DNA of 64,000 bases from Deuterostichococcus epilithicus (taxonomy: Eukaryota > Chlorophyta > Trebouxiophyceae > Prasiolales > Stichococcaceae): NCBI GenBank assembly GCA_033439295.1, contig JAVTLE010000017.1:682001-746000 (forward strand), written 5' to 3'. Position 1 is the first letter of the stretch. Each line of letters opens with the position of its first letter. The translations under genes and the position numbers were made by a program. Shown in pieces: positions 23,060 to 36,200 of this stretch. The notes under the pieces were generated by a model. The model had not been told where the DNA came from. It ran no database searches and was given only the letters and a program-made list of their open reading frames with translations.

Positions 23060-24333
23060 GGGCGACAGGACACACACGCCGGTGACCCGAGCTCACTGCC
23101 AGCGACGGGTGGCAGCAGCCACGCCGTGCGGAGCGCCGCATACTGCACTGGGCGAGGTACCGGGCGGTGACGACATGCGGCACTCGAAGGGCATGCTGGC
23201 GACTCGACGGGCCTGTGGCGTAGTGAGCGATGTGCTGGCATGTATCGCTGCTAGCAGGCTGCGACTACTTGCAGCAAGGGGTCTGCAGCTGCACTGGCAG
23301 CGGCAAACAGAAGAGGAGGTTGCACAGGAGGTTCCAGGCGACTGACGCTCAGATCAGGGGGTGCACTGCCTATCTATGATTCGGGGATTGACCGGCAGCC
23401 CATCAGTTTTGTTGGCCAATGGCCATGGCTGCCGCATCGGAGCGCAGGACATTCTCATGGCGCCTGCATCGCGTCGAGATTGCATTCGCGTCAACAATGT
23501 CACATCGACATCTGTAGGAGGTGAATCCTCTCCGTCGTTGCTGTGAAACGTAAAGAGGTGGAAGTTACAACTCTGCCGAGTTTGTTTTGAGGCGGTGGTC
23601 TCTCCTCTCGTCATCCGCTCTCGTGAAACCCTTGATGTCCCGTGACACCAGTGGCTGCCCCGTGCTCGCCGTGCAAAAGTCAGCACACTCTCCAGTACTT
23701 CTCCAGTACGGCAGCCCCCTGCCGCCTCGCAATCGCACCGATCCGCACCATCGATCGAGACATTCGACTCGATCGCTGTGAGCGGTCTGCGAGCTGCAGC
23801 CAAAGCCACACCAAGCCACACGCGCTTGCCGCCTGCTTCCGGGACCCAGCCGGCAAGACACCGGTCTCGCTTGCAGCAGGCGCGCCGGCAGGGCTGAGCT
23901 CTCGACCAGCTCTTCATCAGCACTCCTTTGCTTCATTCCTCAGCGCTCCATATTCGATTGCCCAGGTACAACCTCCGACAGCGTGAAGGCCCGCCCCTGG
24001 TGCGGGGCGCCCCTCACGGCAAGCTTGACGGCGTCTTATGCCGGGCTCGACGTCCGTCTTGTGCCAACTTGATGTACCACCAGTCTGCATCCCAATCACG
24101 AGCCAGGAAGCCTAGATCCTCATGAAGCGCCATGTACCTTACTTCTTCTTTTCGGCCGACAATGGTACTTATAGTGCCGTGGACTGAAACTCGCGGCTGT
24201 TTGTGCAGGACTGTTCGGTACGAGGAGTCCGCCGCCTGGTGCTGCCGTCGTCGCGTGCTTCGTCAAGCGTTGTTCCGCAGGCCGACGACGCGCTGTGGTT
24301 AGTGCAAGGGGCGGCAGCTGCACCAAAACCGCC
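23060..24333. other. Spacer between channel and kinase A, no gene recognised
   Basis: About 1.27 kb holding the 3' UTR of the channel gene and the promoter and leader of kinase A. Short open frames exist on both strands (for example 23565-23936 minus) but lack splice partners, homology or consistent context. No RNA gene was recognised. Confidence 0.5.
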
Positions 24334-27300
24334 ATGGAGCCAGCAGCTGCGCTCGAGAATGACCAGGCGGGCGCAGGCCAGTCGCCTTTCGCAGGTGTGT
24401 CACGCTATGCAATGTGTCTCACTTTATCCCTCTCCTTTCTTGCTTCAGCCTCTATCTGAGCTATCTTCTCGGTGAGGTAGCTCAAGCGCGGACTTTCTTC
24501 TGCCAATTTGACGACATCTCAGTGTCTCGAGGCGTCAATCAACCGCCCTGCATACCTTGAACCCGCATGCGCAGACGAGTTGCATGTACCTGAGGTGCAC
24601 CCCGCCGCGGTGCTTTTGCTGCCTCAGCAACCAGGGGGTGCTGGGCCTGCAGATACTTCGCGGCACAACTTGCTGCAGTCTCCGTCGTGAAACAGCTACA
24701 GTGGACAGAGCGCATGCGCTCTCGACCTGCACCAGACCGGCAGCTGGGCAGCTGCACCAAGCAGAGTCCAGACCAGCCATCTGCTGCCTAGTCTGCCAGC
24801 TTCCTTGACGTTGCAGGCGCCGTCGCCGCAGCCGCTGAGGGCGGCTCCGACGGCGGCGCAAGTCAGAATGACGGCATTGACACGGCGCGTTCAACGTCGG
24901 GCAAGTCCGCGTCCCGTCAGTGGTCTGCCGTTGCCAGGTAATAGGAGCGGTTGTTGAGTGCAACGACAGACTGGTCCCTGGTGGCAGGCATGGGTAACGA
25001 CCCATGCCGCTGATCCAGCGTGTGCGACCGCTCATTTGTCCGGTGGACCAATACCGTACCTGGGACCAGCCCCTTTGCTGGGCGAGGCAGTTATGCAGGC
25101 GTCAGTGCCACCCCTTTGGTGGGATATGCACGATGCGTCTCATTGTGCCAGCTGATCTTAGATGCGGCTGCGCCTGGTCCAGGAAAATCTCACTTGCGCT
25201 GGAGGTCGTGGGCCGCTTCAACGCGCTTAAGGAGGTCGCCGGCGCTGCCTACATCGAGCCGTCGCGGCTGACACATGTGCGACTGCTGTTTGCCGTGCTA
25301 TCCTTCAGATTGCTTGTGGTATGCCGGCAACCTCGTGGACCGCAGAACAAAATCGCAGACCAAACACATGTTACACTTGGCCGGGACGCAGGTGAAAGCG
25401 CTGGGGGCGGGCGCCTTTGCCAAGGTGGACCTGTGCCGACTGGACGATGCGAAGGCCAGCGGTAAGGGGAAGGAGGTGCGACCCTCAAAACGAGGTGCCT
25501 CACTGTGCTAAGATGGGATCAGCGAGCATCATGGAGTTTATTGAAGTGTGAGGAATCGTGGCCGGGTCAAAAGCACGCAGCAGGCTGCACAGCACCAGCT
25601 GCAATGCAATTACCGATTTGTGTGTCATAAACTCCAGCAGGGTGGGTCGGGCGCAGGTTCCTGCCTGCAGTGGGAGGCTGCTTGAGAGGACTGAAAGGAC
25701 GCGTCCGCTGCCGCTGCCCCACTTGCGGCGGGCATCTCCCCGTGCTCACGTCCACCTGGCGTGTCTGGTGGCGCCAGTCACCTGCACATACGCCTTATTT
25801 TTGTCACGAAGATGGTCAAATTGTGCAGGTGGCGGTCAAAAAGCTCAAGGCGGAGCTATTCCACAACTCCACGGACCTCGAGGACTTCGTGAAGGAGGGC
25901 GTGCTGCTGGCATCGCTGAACCATCCGTGCGCCCTCTTATTTCACCACATCTCTGCGCCCTCTTATTTCACCACATCTCTGACAGCAAGCTCGAACGGCA
26001 CGTAATCCATGGGCACTGCATACAAAGGGCGCGCGCTGCTGGCGTCCCTGGAGCACCTGTTTGTGTTCTCTTGCCTCAGCCCTGCAAATCGAGTACAAGA
26101 ATCAGGCACTCGGCGTGTATATGCATCGGTCAATGAGTGTGGCGACATTGTCCAATGTGACTGAAAGCTCATGGGACGGTGCTGTGTGCGCAGGTCTATT
26201 GTGCGGGTCATCGGTCTGGGCTTTGATGCATCGGACGGCGGCAAAGAGGTGCGTCCTTTCCTTGCACCCCCGGGCAGACTAACGGCGGCGGCGCTTGCCT
26301 CGCACACGCGCGGAACTACATCAGATGCCAATCGTCGAGAACTGCATGGCACGTCAGATGCCTCATGTTGCGAACAGTAGCGGGCGCACTGCACCTCTTT
26401 CGACCCGCCGTGCCTCTTCTCGCACGCGCATGTTGAGAGCAGCTGTGCGGACTGTGACATGCACAGGACCGCTGTGGCAGCCTGATCTGCAGCGCTGCAC
26501 AGATGCCGCACATTGTAATACCTCCCCGCCCAGTCCAGGCTGATCGCAGTGGTGACTGGCTCTACAACCAGTCGTGATAGTACAACACCATTCTGGTGCC
26601 GCGGCGCAGGTGTCGCCGGAAAGCATGTTCATGGTAGCAGAGGTGTGCCACGGCGGCGCCCTGCGCGACTTAGTGCGCGACCAGATGGTGTCCTTCTCCA
26701 AGGTGCCCACGAACGTCACTGCATCACTTTTCAAATTCCCCTCTGCCTCCCGACACGGCTGCTGTGATGCATCCACCAGGCTGTACGTAGTGGACAGAAC
26801 CCACCGCAGGCGCATCGGCTTCCACCAGTCCCAGACGCCGTCCGGATGGCGTCACCTTCAAGATATCCTTCTGCCTCCACTGCAGGTCATCTACACGTAT
26901 GCGGATGCGCTGCGGTGGGGCATCCAGATCGCAGAGGGGCTGGCCTACCTGCACAAGCACGACCCCATGGTCATCCACCGCGACGTCAAGCTCGACAATG
27001 TGCTGCTGACGGGTGCGCAGGGCTCCTGAAATAAGTGCTGGAAGGCTCCTGATACCCGGGCTCACAGCCCAGACTCGCTGCAAGCGCTGGGCACAGAGAT
27101 CTGCCGCGGCGCATTGGGGGGGACCTTGTATCTCCCCTTCCAAATATCGCAGCCATCTCCTACTGCATACATGGCGCAGACGCCATTCATCACCAGCGCG
27201 TGATGCACTTGATGTTTGTGTCTGGTAGCATAGCAGGCGTCAGCGGCGTTCAGGGTCTGACGGGGTGTTAATCTGGGTAAACCATGCGGCAGGACGCCAA

Positions 27301-29666
27301 GCTAGCGCGTGGCCTGAAAGGAAAATTGCCTCCCCCGTCTGTCCGTGGCCCAGCACATCAGGCCCCCTCTCACTGCGCCCGTTGCCAAGCGGTAGTTTGC
27401 CAAGCGCTGGGCCCTCAGGCTGACGTGCTGCAGTTTCCAACTTGCACCGCAGGCGAGGCCAAGCACTGGGACGCCAAACTGACGGACTTTGGGCTGCATG
27501 CCACGGTGGAGGCGCTGGACACCAGCCAGCGCTCCCAAAACATGTGAGACCAAATTTAGTCTGACACAGTCTGCTGTCTCGAGTCAAATTTGCATGTTCC
27601 CACGCCTTAACAGCACTCTGCACCGGCCAACCACTGGTGGAGGCGCTGCGACACAGCCGGCGCAGCAAGGCTGGTGCAAAGGCGTACCAAGACGTGGCAT
27701 AACCTGCTGGACGCTCCATCCATGACCCAATGCGTCCTGACGGTCGATGGGGAAGTTGAGGAGCAGGCAGCCCCACATCCAACCACTGCGCTCCATCTGC
27801 CGCGACAAGTTACCTCTGGAAGCCCAGTACAGGGGGGCGGGTCGGAGCCTAATTGTTTTTCTCTGCTGCGCAGCAAAAAGCGCGTGACTGACGAGGCTGC
27901 AGGCGGCGCGGCCGCAGCGACGGCGCCAGAGTCAATGATGGCGCGCGCCGGCAAACGCGCCACAATGATGCGCAAGCTGAGAAGCCTCAGCGGCCAGAAG
28001 ACCGATCTGTACGACCTCACAGGTGAAAGAGCAGCGTCGAGTCCGTACCCCTCGTTCAGGGATTTGATGCTATCGCTTGCTTGATCGGCATTCCCTGAGC
28101 CGTGCAGCAAGGCTGCAGCCACGGCACCATCCTAGGAGTGGCATGCACACCAAGGCAGCATTGTGGCTGTGCTGCCAGGCTCCTTGCCGCCCGCCGTTGG
28201 GGTTCACCGGCGGCTCTGTGGTGTGCATGTGGTTTTATGATTGTAGGTCCGCAAGGTTGTCCCTGACGGTTGAGACTGTCCGTGGGTGACAGCAGGGGCC
28301 GCACCTGCACCTGTACTCAGTCGACATGTGGGAAGAATGGTCATTTCTGTGTCCGGCTGCAGGCCAGACGGGCAGCTTCCTGAACATGGCGCCCGAGGTG
28401 GTTCTGGGAAAACCCTATGACCAGAAATGCGGTGAGCACCGGTGTTTCGTGTCGTCCTGGTGCAATGCTCACCTTCTGCACCGGCTGTACCGTCTGTTTC
28501 AGCTTGGCCTTTTTGCTGTCATACTGGCATACATGAGAAATGCCATTCGTGGGCGGCGCGCCTTTGCATCCCCATTTCAGCGACGATGCATTCACACAAT
28601 GCAATCAGCTTGTGCATCCATAGGGGTAACCACTTGCAGCAACGCATCCCAATGTACGGGATCCATGACGACTCGTCACTGTGCCTGCCTGCAGACATCT
28701 TCAGCATGGGCACGATCCTGTTCGAGCTGTTTTCCAAGTCGGTTGCGGCGCACGACATCGCCTACACCGGCGCACCAGAGGTCTGCTGTCTGGGTCCAAA
28801 CCATCCAAGCAATTGCTGGCTGCAAGCCTTTCCGGCATGTCTTTGCGCTGCTGCCGTTGCCATGCCTGATTCCCATGGTTGCTGATGGCCCTGCACCTCA
28901 ACCGAGTCCAACAGTCGCATGCCTCCTCACCTTGATGACCCCCAACAACCCCAAACTATATATGCGCAGGAATTTCAAATCTACGCGACGCGCGTTGCCA
29001 GGGGCTACCGCCGGCCGCACCCGCAGCACTGGGGCCCGGAGCTGGGCCAGCTGATTACCGACTGCATGGCGCAGGAGGCCGACGCCCGTCCAACTGCCTC
29101 CCAGGTAGGGTTCGAAGGCATTCCGGCAGCTAGCCTGCGCATGCGTGATGCAAGCCAGGATCCCCAGAGGGTACATTGCTCAGAACGCTTTCCTGTGCCG
29201 CGGCAGATACTTGATCGCAGAGCCTGGCAGGTAGAGGCCTGGTCACTCACTGTTGGGGTCTGCAGCTCTTTTTGCAAGGGATGCCGCGCTCTGCAAGCTT
29301 GGGCATGTGTTCATGGGCTGCGCCCCCTATGGTTGAAGCATGTTCATGACTCAGAATGACTCCATTTCTGAGACAGCCTGGTTTGTGGCGGTCATAATTC
29401 TACCAGCCACGCTGCATGAGCATTGAGGGGCAGCTGCCAATGCGTGTTAAACCTGGCACTAACAGTTTACAGGCACTCACTTGCCAGGCGTTCCCGAGCA
29501 GCGCAGGCCAACATCCTTGAGAGTGTGTGTATGTTTATTCTGGGATGCGTGCATTCACCGTGCTACATGGTGCTCGCAGGTTGCAGAGCGGCTGAAGGCA
29601 CTCGACAAGAGTGGCGCCATTGCGGCAATGGATGTGCGAAAGGGCGGCTGCTGCGTTGTGCAATGA
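24334..29666 (+). CDS. Protein kinase A: TKL-like Ser/Thr kinase with long activation segment and C-terminal CaaX box
   Basis: Fourteen exons: 24334-24394, 24817-24937, 25183-25276, 25392-25475, 25829-25926, 26194-26248, 26610-26702, 26886-27012, 27453-27543, 27874-28022, 28363-28431, 28695-28780, 28970-29104, 29580-29666. The sum is 1350 bases, 449 residues, all phases consistent, with the ATG in GCCATGG context. Residues 1-90 are an acidic, Ala/Ser-rich leader with a helix (VVGRFNALKEVAGAAYIEP). The kinase domain follows: glycine loop LGAGAFAKV, VAVK lysine 124, HRDVKLDN at 233-240, DFG 256-258, APE 334-336, and the C-lobe helix TDCMAQEADARPTASQ. All catalytic residues are present. About 75 residues separate DFG and APE, including a basic insert (KRATMMRKLRSLSGQK). 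The last four residues, CVVQ, match a farnesylation signal. It is a paralogue of the kinase at 57488. Placement in the TKL group is tentative. Confidence 0.93.
25929..25980 (+). repeat. Perfect 26-base tandem duplication at a kinase A donor site
   Basis: Two identical 26-base units (25929-25954 and 25955-25980) begin two bases into the intron whose exon ends at 25926. Identity implies a recent event. Confidence 0.95.
27465..27660 (+). repeat. Copy of the DFG exon 3' edge in the next kinase A intron
   Basis: The exon end coding ATVEALDTSQRS (about 27503-27543) recurs as a decayed copy at about 27639-27670 (LVEALRHSRRS) in the following intron, about 137 bases on. Confidence 0.55.
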
Positions 29667-30289
29667 TGAGCGCGGCTGGGCGGGCGGTGGACATGGCAGC
29701 GTCGGCCGCAGGGTTTCAGGCTTATTCTGTCGCCCGGCGCGTAGCATAGCGTTTTAAATGAATGACACCAACCCTGGGGTTCAATTCGTGACTACATAGG
29801 TACCTCTACGTAGCTAGCTGAGGGCAAATGCGTAGCGTATGACTGCAGAACATGTACGAGCCCATGTTAAGACCTTGAGATCAAACCGCCTGGGACGAAG
29901 GATGCCTGTAGTCGGACTGACTGAATGTCACAACAATTCGGGTCTGACTTTGAAACTCTTGCTCAATTGCTGAGCGACCAAGTCTCCTCCGCCGAGCGAC
30001 CCTTGTTCGGCATATGTTCACTGCCACCTTTTGCATCATTGCAGACCCCCTTCCCTCTCCGAGAGGACACGAGACTCCATCACCCTTCTTTGGCGCCGTC
30101 TGACAAGTCATACTCCGCACTGCTTTCTCCGCCCCTTCCGTTTCCACACAGCAGAAACACAAACGCCCGCAGAAGGCTGACGACCGCTGCTGCAGGCCGG
30201 CACCATCAGCCGTATTCAAGCGGAGCTTGGCGATCGTCTCGCACAGCAGTCAGTTGGCCTGTCCTGCAGTCTAGCCGCACAGCTGCAAA
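29667..30289. other. Spacer between kinase A and the double expansin gene
   Basis: About 620 bases: 3' UTR of kinase A and the promoter and leader of the expansin gene. Pyrimidine-rich stretches occur from about 30000 to 30150. No gene was recognised. Confidence 0.5.
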
Positions 30290-33200
30290 ATGAGTTCCGG
30301 GCGAAACCTGCCAGCAATCACGGCGCGCGTAAGACCAGCGGCCGTCTTCGCCATTGTGCTGGCGAGTGTCGCGACTCTGGCCAGCGGCGACTGGGCCGAC
30401 AACTTGAGGGCTGGAGGCTCTGCGACCCCCAGCTTCTCAGGAGATGTGCGTTGCTTCTTGTGCCGAACCTCATCGACGGACCTGCATGCTCCTCTCCTTC
30501 TCTTTGTTCTCTTCCCGACCGACGATCGACCGACAACTGCTCCACACCTCGCACCTCTGATCCCTCGTCCCCTCAACGAGATTATGTCAGCCCTGTTCCA
30601 CATCGGCATCGGCGCAACAACAGCCTGGACGACTAGCTGCTTCCCTTGTCACTCGGGGTGTTGTCGTGCTGCTGTCTTGGCAAGATCTGTCCGCCGAAAA
30701 ATCATCCGATGGCGACACCTCGATGAATTCGATGGATACGGTCGTTTTTCTGGGTTGTTTTTCTGGTCAGATCAGAGGCGCCTAGTGCTTATGGTTTTGC
30801 AACGCAGACAGCCTCTGGCAAAAGTCTTACTGCGCGAGCTTGCGTCCCGCAATCCTACTGTGTTGGGCGCGGGCATGCGGCACACACAGGCAGCAGCGGT
30901 GCCTGACGGATGCATTCAACTGTGCAGCAGTGATTGCTTTTGAAAGCTCCAGAAGCTGCAGGAAACGTCACAACCAGCTGCACTCTTACACATCCTTTCA
31001 TCAACGGAATGTAGGGCACATTCTACTGCCAGACATCCACAGACGACGCGGGCAGTTGCGGCTTCGGCTCCCAGTTCGCCAACTCCGAGGGTGCCCAAAT
31101 CAGATTGTTCCTGACACTACCCTCGCAGTCACATGCTCCCTGAATCCATGCATGTCCATCATACAGCTAGATAATTCAGACGAGACTTGCGCTCCTCGCT
31201 TCTTACTGTCCTCTGTGATTCAGCCTGACATACCGCAGCGCGCCGCGCATCATGGATAGCAGCATACCCGCACAGAACTAGCGAGCACGGCCGCATCGTA
31301 AGATTTCTTCTGTGTAAGGCGCAGACCTGGCGTGGAGCACCGGTGTCGTCACCCGCATTGCGCTCAACATGGCGCAGTACAACGGCAGCGTCGGCTGCGG
31401 CCTCTGCATCATGTTCCGTGCGCCTGCATCCTGTTCTCTGCATCCTCACTCCTCCAGCCATCGGCAGATATGCACGCCAAGGCAGCACTGCGGATGGTGT
31501 GTCAAGCCATGCATTTGCAGTGAGCAGGGTGACGGACAAGTGGACTGGCGTACTCTCTGTAGCAATGCATCATGCCAACAGCATCTTGAGCGTTAACCAA
31601 GGTCTGCCGTTGCAGCTCAGTCCCTGCATCTGAAGCTCGCGCGGTTCTCTTGGCGGTCAGTCATCTTGATGTGCAGGCTTTTGCTGCTGCTGCAGGGGGC
31701 ACTGGCACTGGCCTCGGCCAGACACCCATCTCCGGCAACTGGACCATGGGCATGGTCACGAACAGGTGAGCACACCGGTGCAGTTCTGCCTGCAGCATTC
31801 CGCCCGGTGCCCACTCGTCGCAGGCCGTGCATCAAGCTCCCAGCACCTGTCCGCATGCGCAGCCGCTGAGTGGGCGACAGGACACGAGCAGGCAGCGCCT
31901 GACGCCTCTGTATCTGCGGGTGTGCATGGCATGCACAATCAACATGTTCGCCCAGCATCAGCGCTTCCCTTCCATCGTTCCCTTCTTCCTCATCTCCATC
32001 AGGCTCCTTTGCAATTTGCTGCAGGTGCGGTGAGTGCGCTCACGGCGCGATCGATCTGTGCTCCCAGGGCGACGGCCGCTGGGGCATTGAATGGTACCCT
32101 GTCCCCTGCAACGTGGGCGCTTCCAACTTCCGGTTCGACATGTTTGGGCAGCCCAACCCCTACTGGTGCGGCGCACTGTGGACCTGTCTCCGCCTTGCTG
32201 TCGACACTCGTGCCTGACACTGACCATGGTTACATACCCCGGTGCATGGGTGAAGTGGCCTCCGATTCCGTTGCAGTGCCATGGCTGCGCCGCAGAGAAC
32301 CAGCGCGGCCCAAGAAGCCGGTCACGCGCCCTAAACTGCACCCGATATAATGCCGTACGCAAGTGGCGCAGCAAAGCGCTGCAGCTGGTGCACCACGGGC
32401 TCTTTCCCTGGCGAGGCCTCACACGGGGTGTGCATGTCTCTGCAGGTTCTCGTTCACTGTTTCCAACACCAGGTACGCGAGACTCCTGGCAACTGATCCC
32501 CGGGAAGATGCATCTGCGGATGCAGTTGTCGTTCCATAGCCCCGCTCCTGCTCAGTAGCGTACCACACATTATCTGCCTTCTTAATGGCACGTCGCGAGC
32601 TGGTCCACATGCTCGCACTGCAGACTTCGGTGCGGCCGCCGCTGCTCGCAGGGTGCCGGTGACACTGGTTGAGATGCAGGACCAAAACAACCCGTCGCAG
32701 TGGTGGCCGATGCGCCGCGGCGACCCAGACAACCACTGGTGACCCACTCTTCCGCCTCCACCCTTCGCATTATTGACGTTTATCATCGGAGGGACTTGCG
32801 GATCGGAGGGAATTACGGATCAGCAGCCAATGTCCATGTCTGATACGGCGCGGGGAGGCAAATCCACCAGCTGATGAGTGGGGGTCTGCTGGGCAGGGCA
32901 GCAGTGCAGCAGCAGCCGCAGCAGCAGCAACAGTGTGTCGTACCAGCAGCCAGCAGGCCTGTGTGGCAAGCAGAGCAAGGGCTAACGGCGGCGGATGCTG
33001 TTTGTCAGGTCCAGCCGCAAGCCACTGAGCCAGACATCATGCCATTTTCGCAGGAACGCAAATGGCGGGCCCTACACGGTGTGTAGTATCTCTCCCCACC
33101 CAGCGCCTGCTTGTCTTTGCATGCAATCTACACCCTGTGGCCTGCTCCGGCGAGCTAGTCAATATGCCAGGCAGAGAAAATTTCGACATCATGCCTGCAG

Positions 33201-36200
33201 CTTTGCAACCGCTCACTAAGGCTCGGGCATCGACCTGCCGTGCAGATGCCGGTGCAGCTGCGACTGACCTCTGTGCTGGGCGACACTGTGACGGACACGC
33301 TCCAGGACTGGTCCGGTGGTCAGGTGTGCATGTTCATGCGCTGCCATCGTCTTCAAGGGACCTGCTTGTCGGATTGCTGCAGGCGACAGCTGCTCGACCA
33401 ATCATCAACAAGATTCAAATTCATCACCTCACCTCATTCCCTGCTGCAGATTCACTCTCTGCCCTTTTTCGCTGACAGGTCTCCATCCCTGTATGCGTGT
33501 ACGCAGGGCCATGCGCAGTTTCCGGCGCGTGCAGCAGGCCCAGCCGCCGCCGCTGCCGCCGACCCTGCGCCCGCAACTTCACCATCACGGTCACCATCGC
33601 CCATTCCAAGCCCCTCACCCGCCGCTGCTGTTGCTGTCGCCGCCGCCGCCGCTACCCCGGCTGTGCCCTCCCCCACTGCGCCTCCTCAGCCGACGACACC
33701 CGAGTCGCCTCAGCCGGCATCCCCCAACCCGCCGCCGCCTCCCTCCCCTCCGATGCAGCCCTCCCCGCCGCCGTCGGCATTGCCAAGCAACGTCTTCTTC
33801 GTTGCCGGCCCGCTCGGCGGTGGCCAGACATCCGGCCACAGTGGCACCGCGGCCGAAGCCGCCATCGCCGCTGCCGACGCTGCCGACGCAGCGGCGGCGG
33901 CGGCAAGCGGCGAAGGGCCCCTGAGCGTCGCCCTAGCGGCCAGCGTTCGCGACAGCTCGGCAGCCTCCGACGGTCGCCGCCTGCTGCAGGGCTCGCGGGC
34001 GAATGCGGCCTCTGCACACGCGCGCCCACAGCATGGGCCAGCCGTCAGCAGCAGCAGCCTGGCTGCTGATGCCACTGATCCGCTCAGGGCCGCAGGCGCC
34101 CTCCTGCAGCGGCAGTTGCGGGTGGCGCCCTCCTCCATGGTCGCGGCACCACCACCCTTTGACGTTGCTGACGCCGCTAGTGCCGCGGCGTCAGGCGTCT
34201 CTGGTCAGGGGTCTGGCAACGCCAGCTTCTCTGCGGAGAAAGGCCCAGGAGGCGTCGCGACGCTGTCTGAGGGCCAGTGGCTGCCGGGGGACGAGGCGTG
34301 GGGCTGGGCCGCCATCAACGCGTCGTACATCGTTTCTGGGCAGGCGCGCGTTGCTTCCATGCTATTATCCTGGCTGCTCGAATGTCTAGCCAGACGGAAC
34401 CTCTGGAGCGCTTGTTTGTAGGATTTACCGGACCACCAGTCTGCACTCCGGCTGCAGCGGCAAAGCTGGTCACTGCAACCACCCTGTGCGGCTCCTGCGT
34501 CAAGTCGGCGAGTGAGCGAGTCAGCTCTCAGTACTGCACCCTTCTGCCGAACCGGTTGCATTCATGTCGCCGGCCCAGCCGCACAGCAAGCATCCCGCCA
34601 CCTCGGCCCGCTGACCGCTGACCAGATGATACCTCTTACTGAATCTGAAAATTTCATGTTCATCATGCAGGCCACCTACTACTGTAGTCGGGTCGAGGAC
34701 TTGTGGAACAACCAGTGCGGCTTCCAGCCGATCGCCGCGAACGCCAAAGGTGGGCAAGTTTGAGTTTGTTCACAAGCGTTTAACAAGCTTTACAGGGTTT
34801 GATGTTGAGAGCACATGACTGCTCAATGCTCCTCACACTGGTGGATATCTGGATCCATGGGCAGTGCCAGCCTTCAGCCTTCAGCGATTGCTGCAGCCGT
34901 AAAGGTCCCCGTGCATGGCCTGGTGTGAATGCATTGCATCCAAAAAACAACCGCCTCTGGCGGACTGCAACTCATGTGCTGTGTGCAGGCCCGGTATTTC
35001 AGATGGCACAGGGCGCGGCGCACAAGGTGGCAGTGAACGGGCTGCAGTACGGCGATGCTGCCGCCTGCGGGCTGTGCATCGCCTACCGGTGTGCGCCACT
35101 CCACAGGCTTCGCTTGCTTGTTGCCGCCCATGACCTGAAAGCATGGAGGTCGCCGCCCCTCTGTAGCGGCCTGCTTTTCGAGCTACGCACACTTCAGGAG
35201 GACCTAAGGAAATGTCGAACAAGCTGTCTGCAAAACTGCCGTCCTGGGTTCCAGCGGTCCATCAGGGGCGATGCGACTCAATGTCAGCAGCTTAAGGATA
35301 AAAAGCAATGAATTCGTACCAGCGGCTCCGGGCCTGGCAGGCCACCTGCAGAACCTCTGCTGGGATGAGAGAAGCCTACAATGATTGCACGTTTGCTGAC
35401 ATTTGTTCATGGAGGTGCACTCTGTGGAACGCAGCGGCACTGGCGGTGGCTCCGGTGCAACGCCGTTGCCCACCCGATGGACCATGGGCCAGGTCTTTGA
35501 CGAGTGCGCTCCTCTTCTCAGCCTCGGCTTGTGGCCCCTTTCGCCTTCACTGTTGCCCCGGAAGCCCTGGCAACGTGCTGCCCGCGACTGCCGCTCTGTC
35601 ATTTACCGCCGCAGGGCACACCTGCGGCCGGCGTGCGCCTGCCTGAGACAGCAGTGGCACCATTATGTATGTACATATGTGACTTGTCAGCTTGCGGCAT
35701 ATGCTGTGCAACAGCACAATGGACAGCCTCCGCCACAGCCTCCACGAGCATTTAATTGCACAGAGATAGAATGCATGACGCATCGTTGGTCAACAAAAAA
35801 TGGCGCCCCAACACAGATTTTTCAACAAAGGGTTCAAGCCATTGCTGCCGTTTCCCGATAGGTGTGCCACCTGTGGCTGGGGCGACATCAATGTGTGCGT
35901 GCCCGGAGGCGCTGATGGCGCCTGGGACGTCGAGTGGGCACCGGTCCCATGCGACTTCCCGGCGGCTTCTGACGCCTTCCGATACGACCTGGAGGCCGCC
36001 AACGAGTGGTGGCTCAAGTTCGCCAGCGCCAATGCGCGGTTATCACATGTTGCAAATTTACCTATCAAGTGCAGCGGGACGTGCCACGCGCTGCTGTTTC
36101 AAGCTGGCTCATGAATGTTCGGAAGGAACGATATTGAGAGGTGGGTACGGGGGTGTGTGTTGCATTGCAGCAGCGGTCGCCAGCCAAACCTGAGACGCTT

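Noticed and set aside
23565-23936. 123-codon minus-strand frame between channel and kinase A
   Set aside because: No splice signals, family motif or context; probably chance in UTR and promoter sequence.
33424-34138. Several antisense open frames rich in Gly/Arg/Ala
   Set aside because: Shadows of the proline-rich expansin linker.
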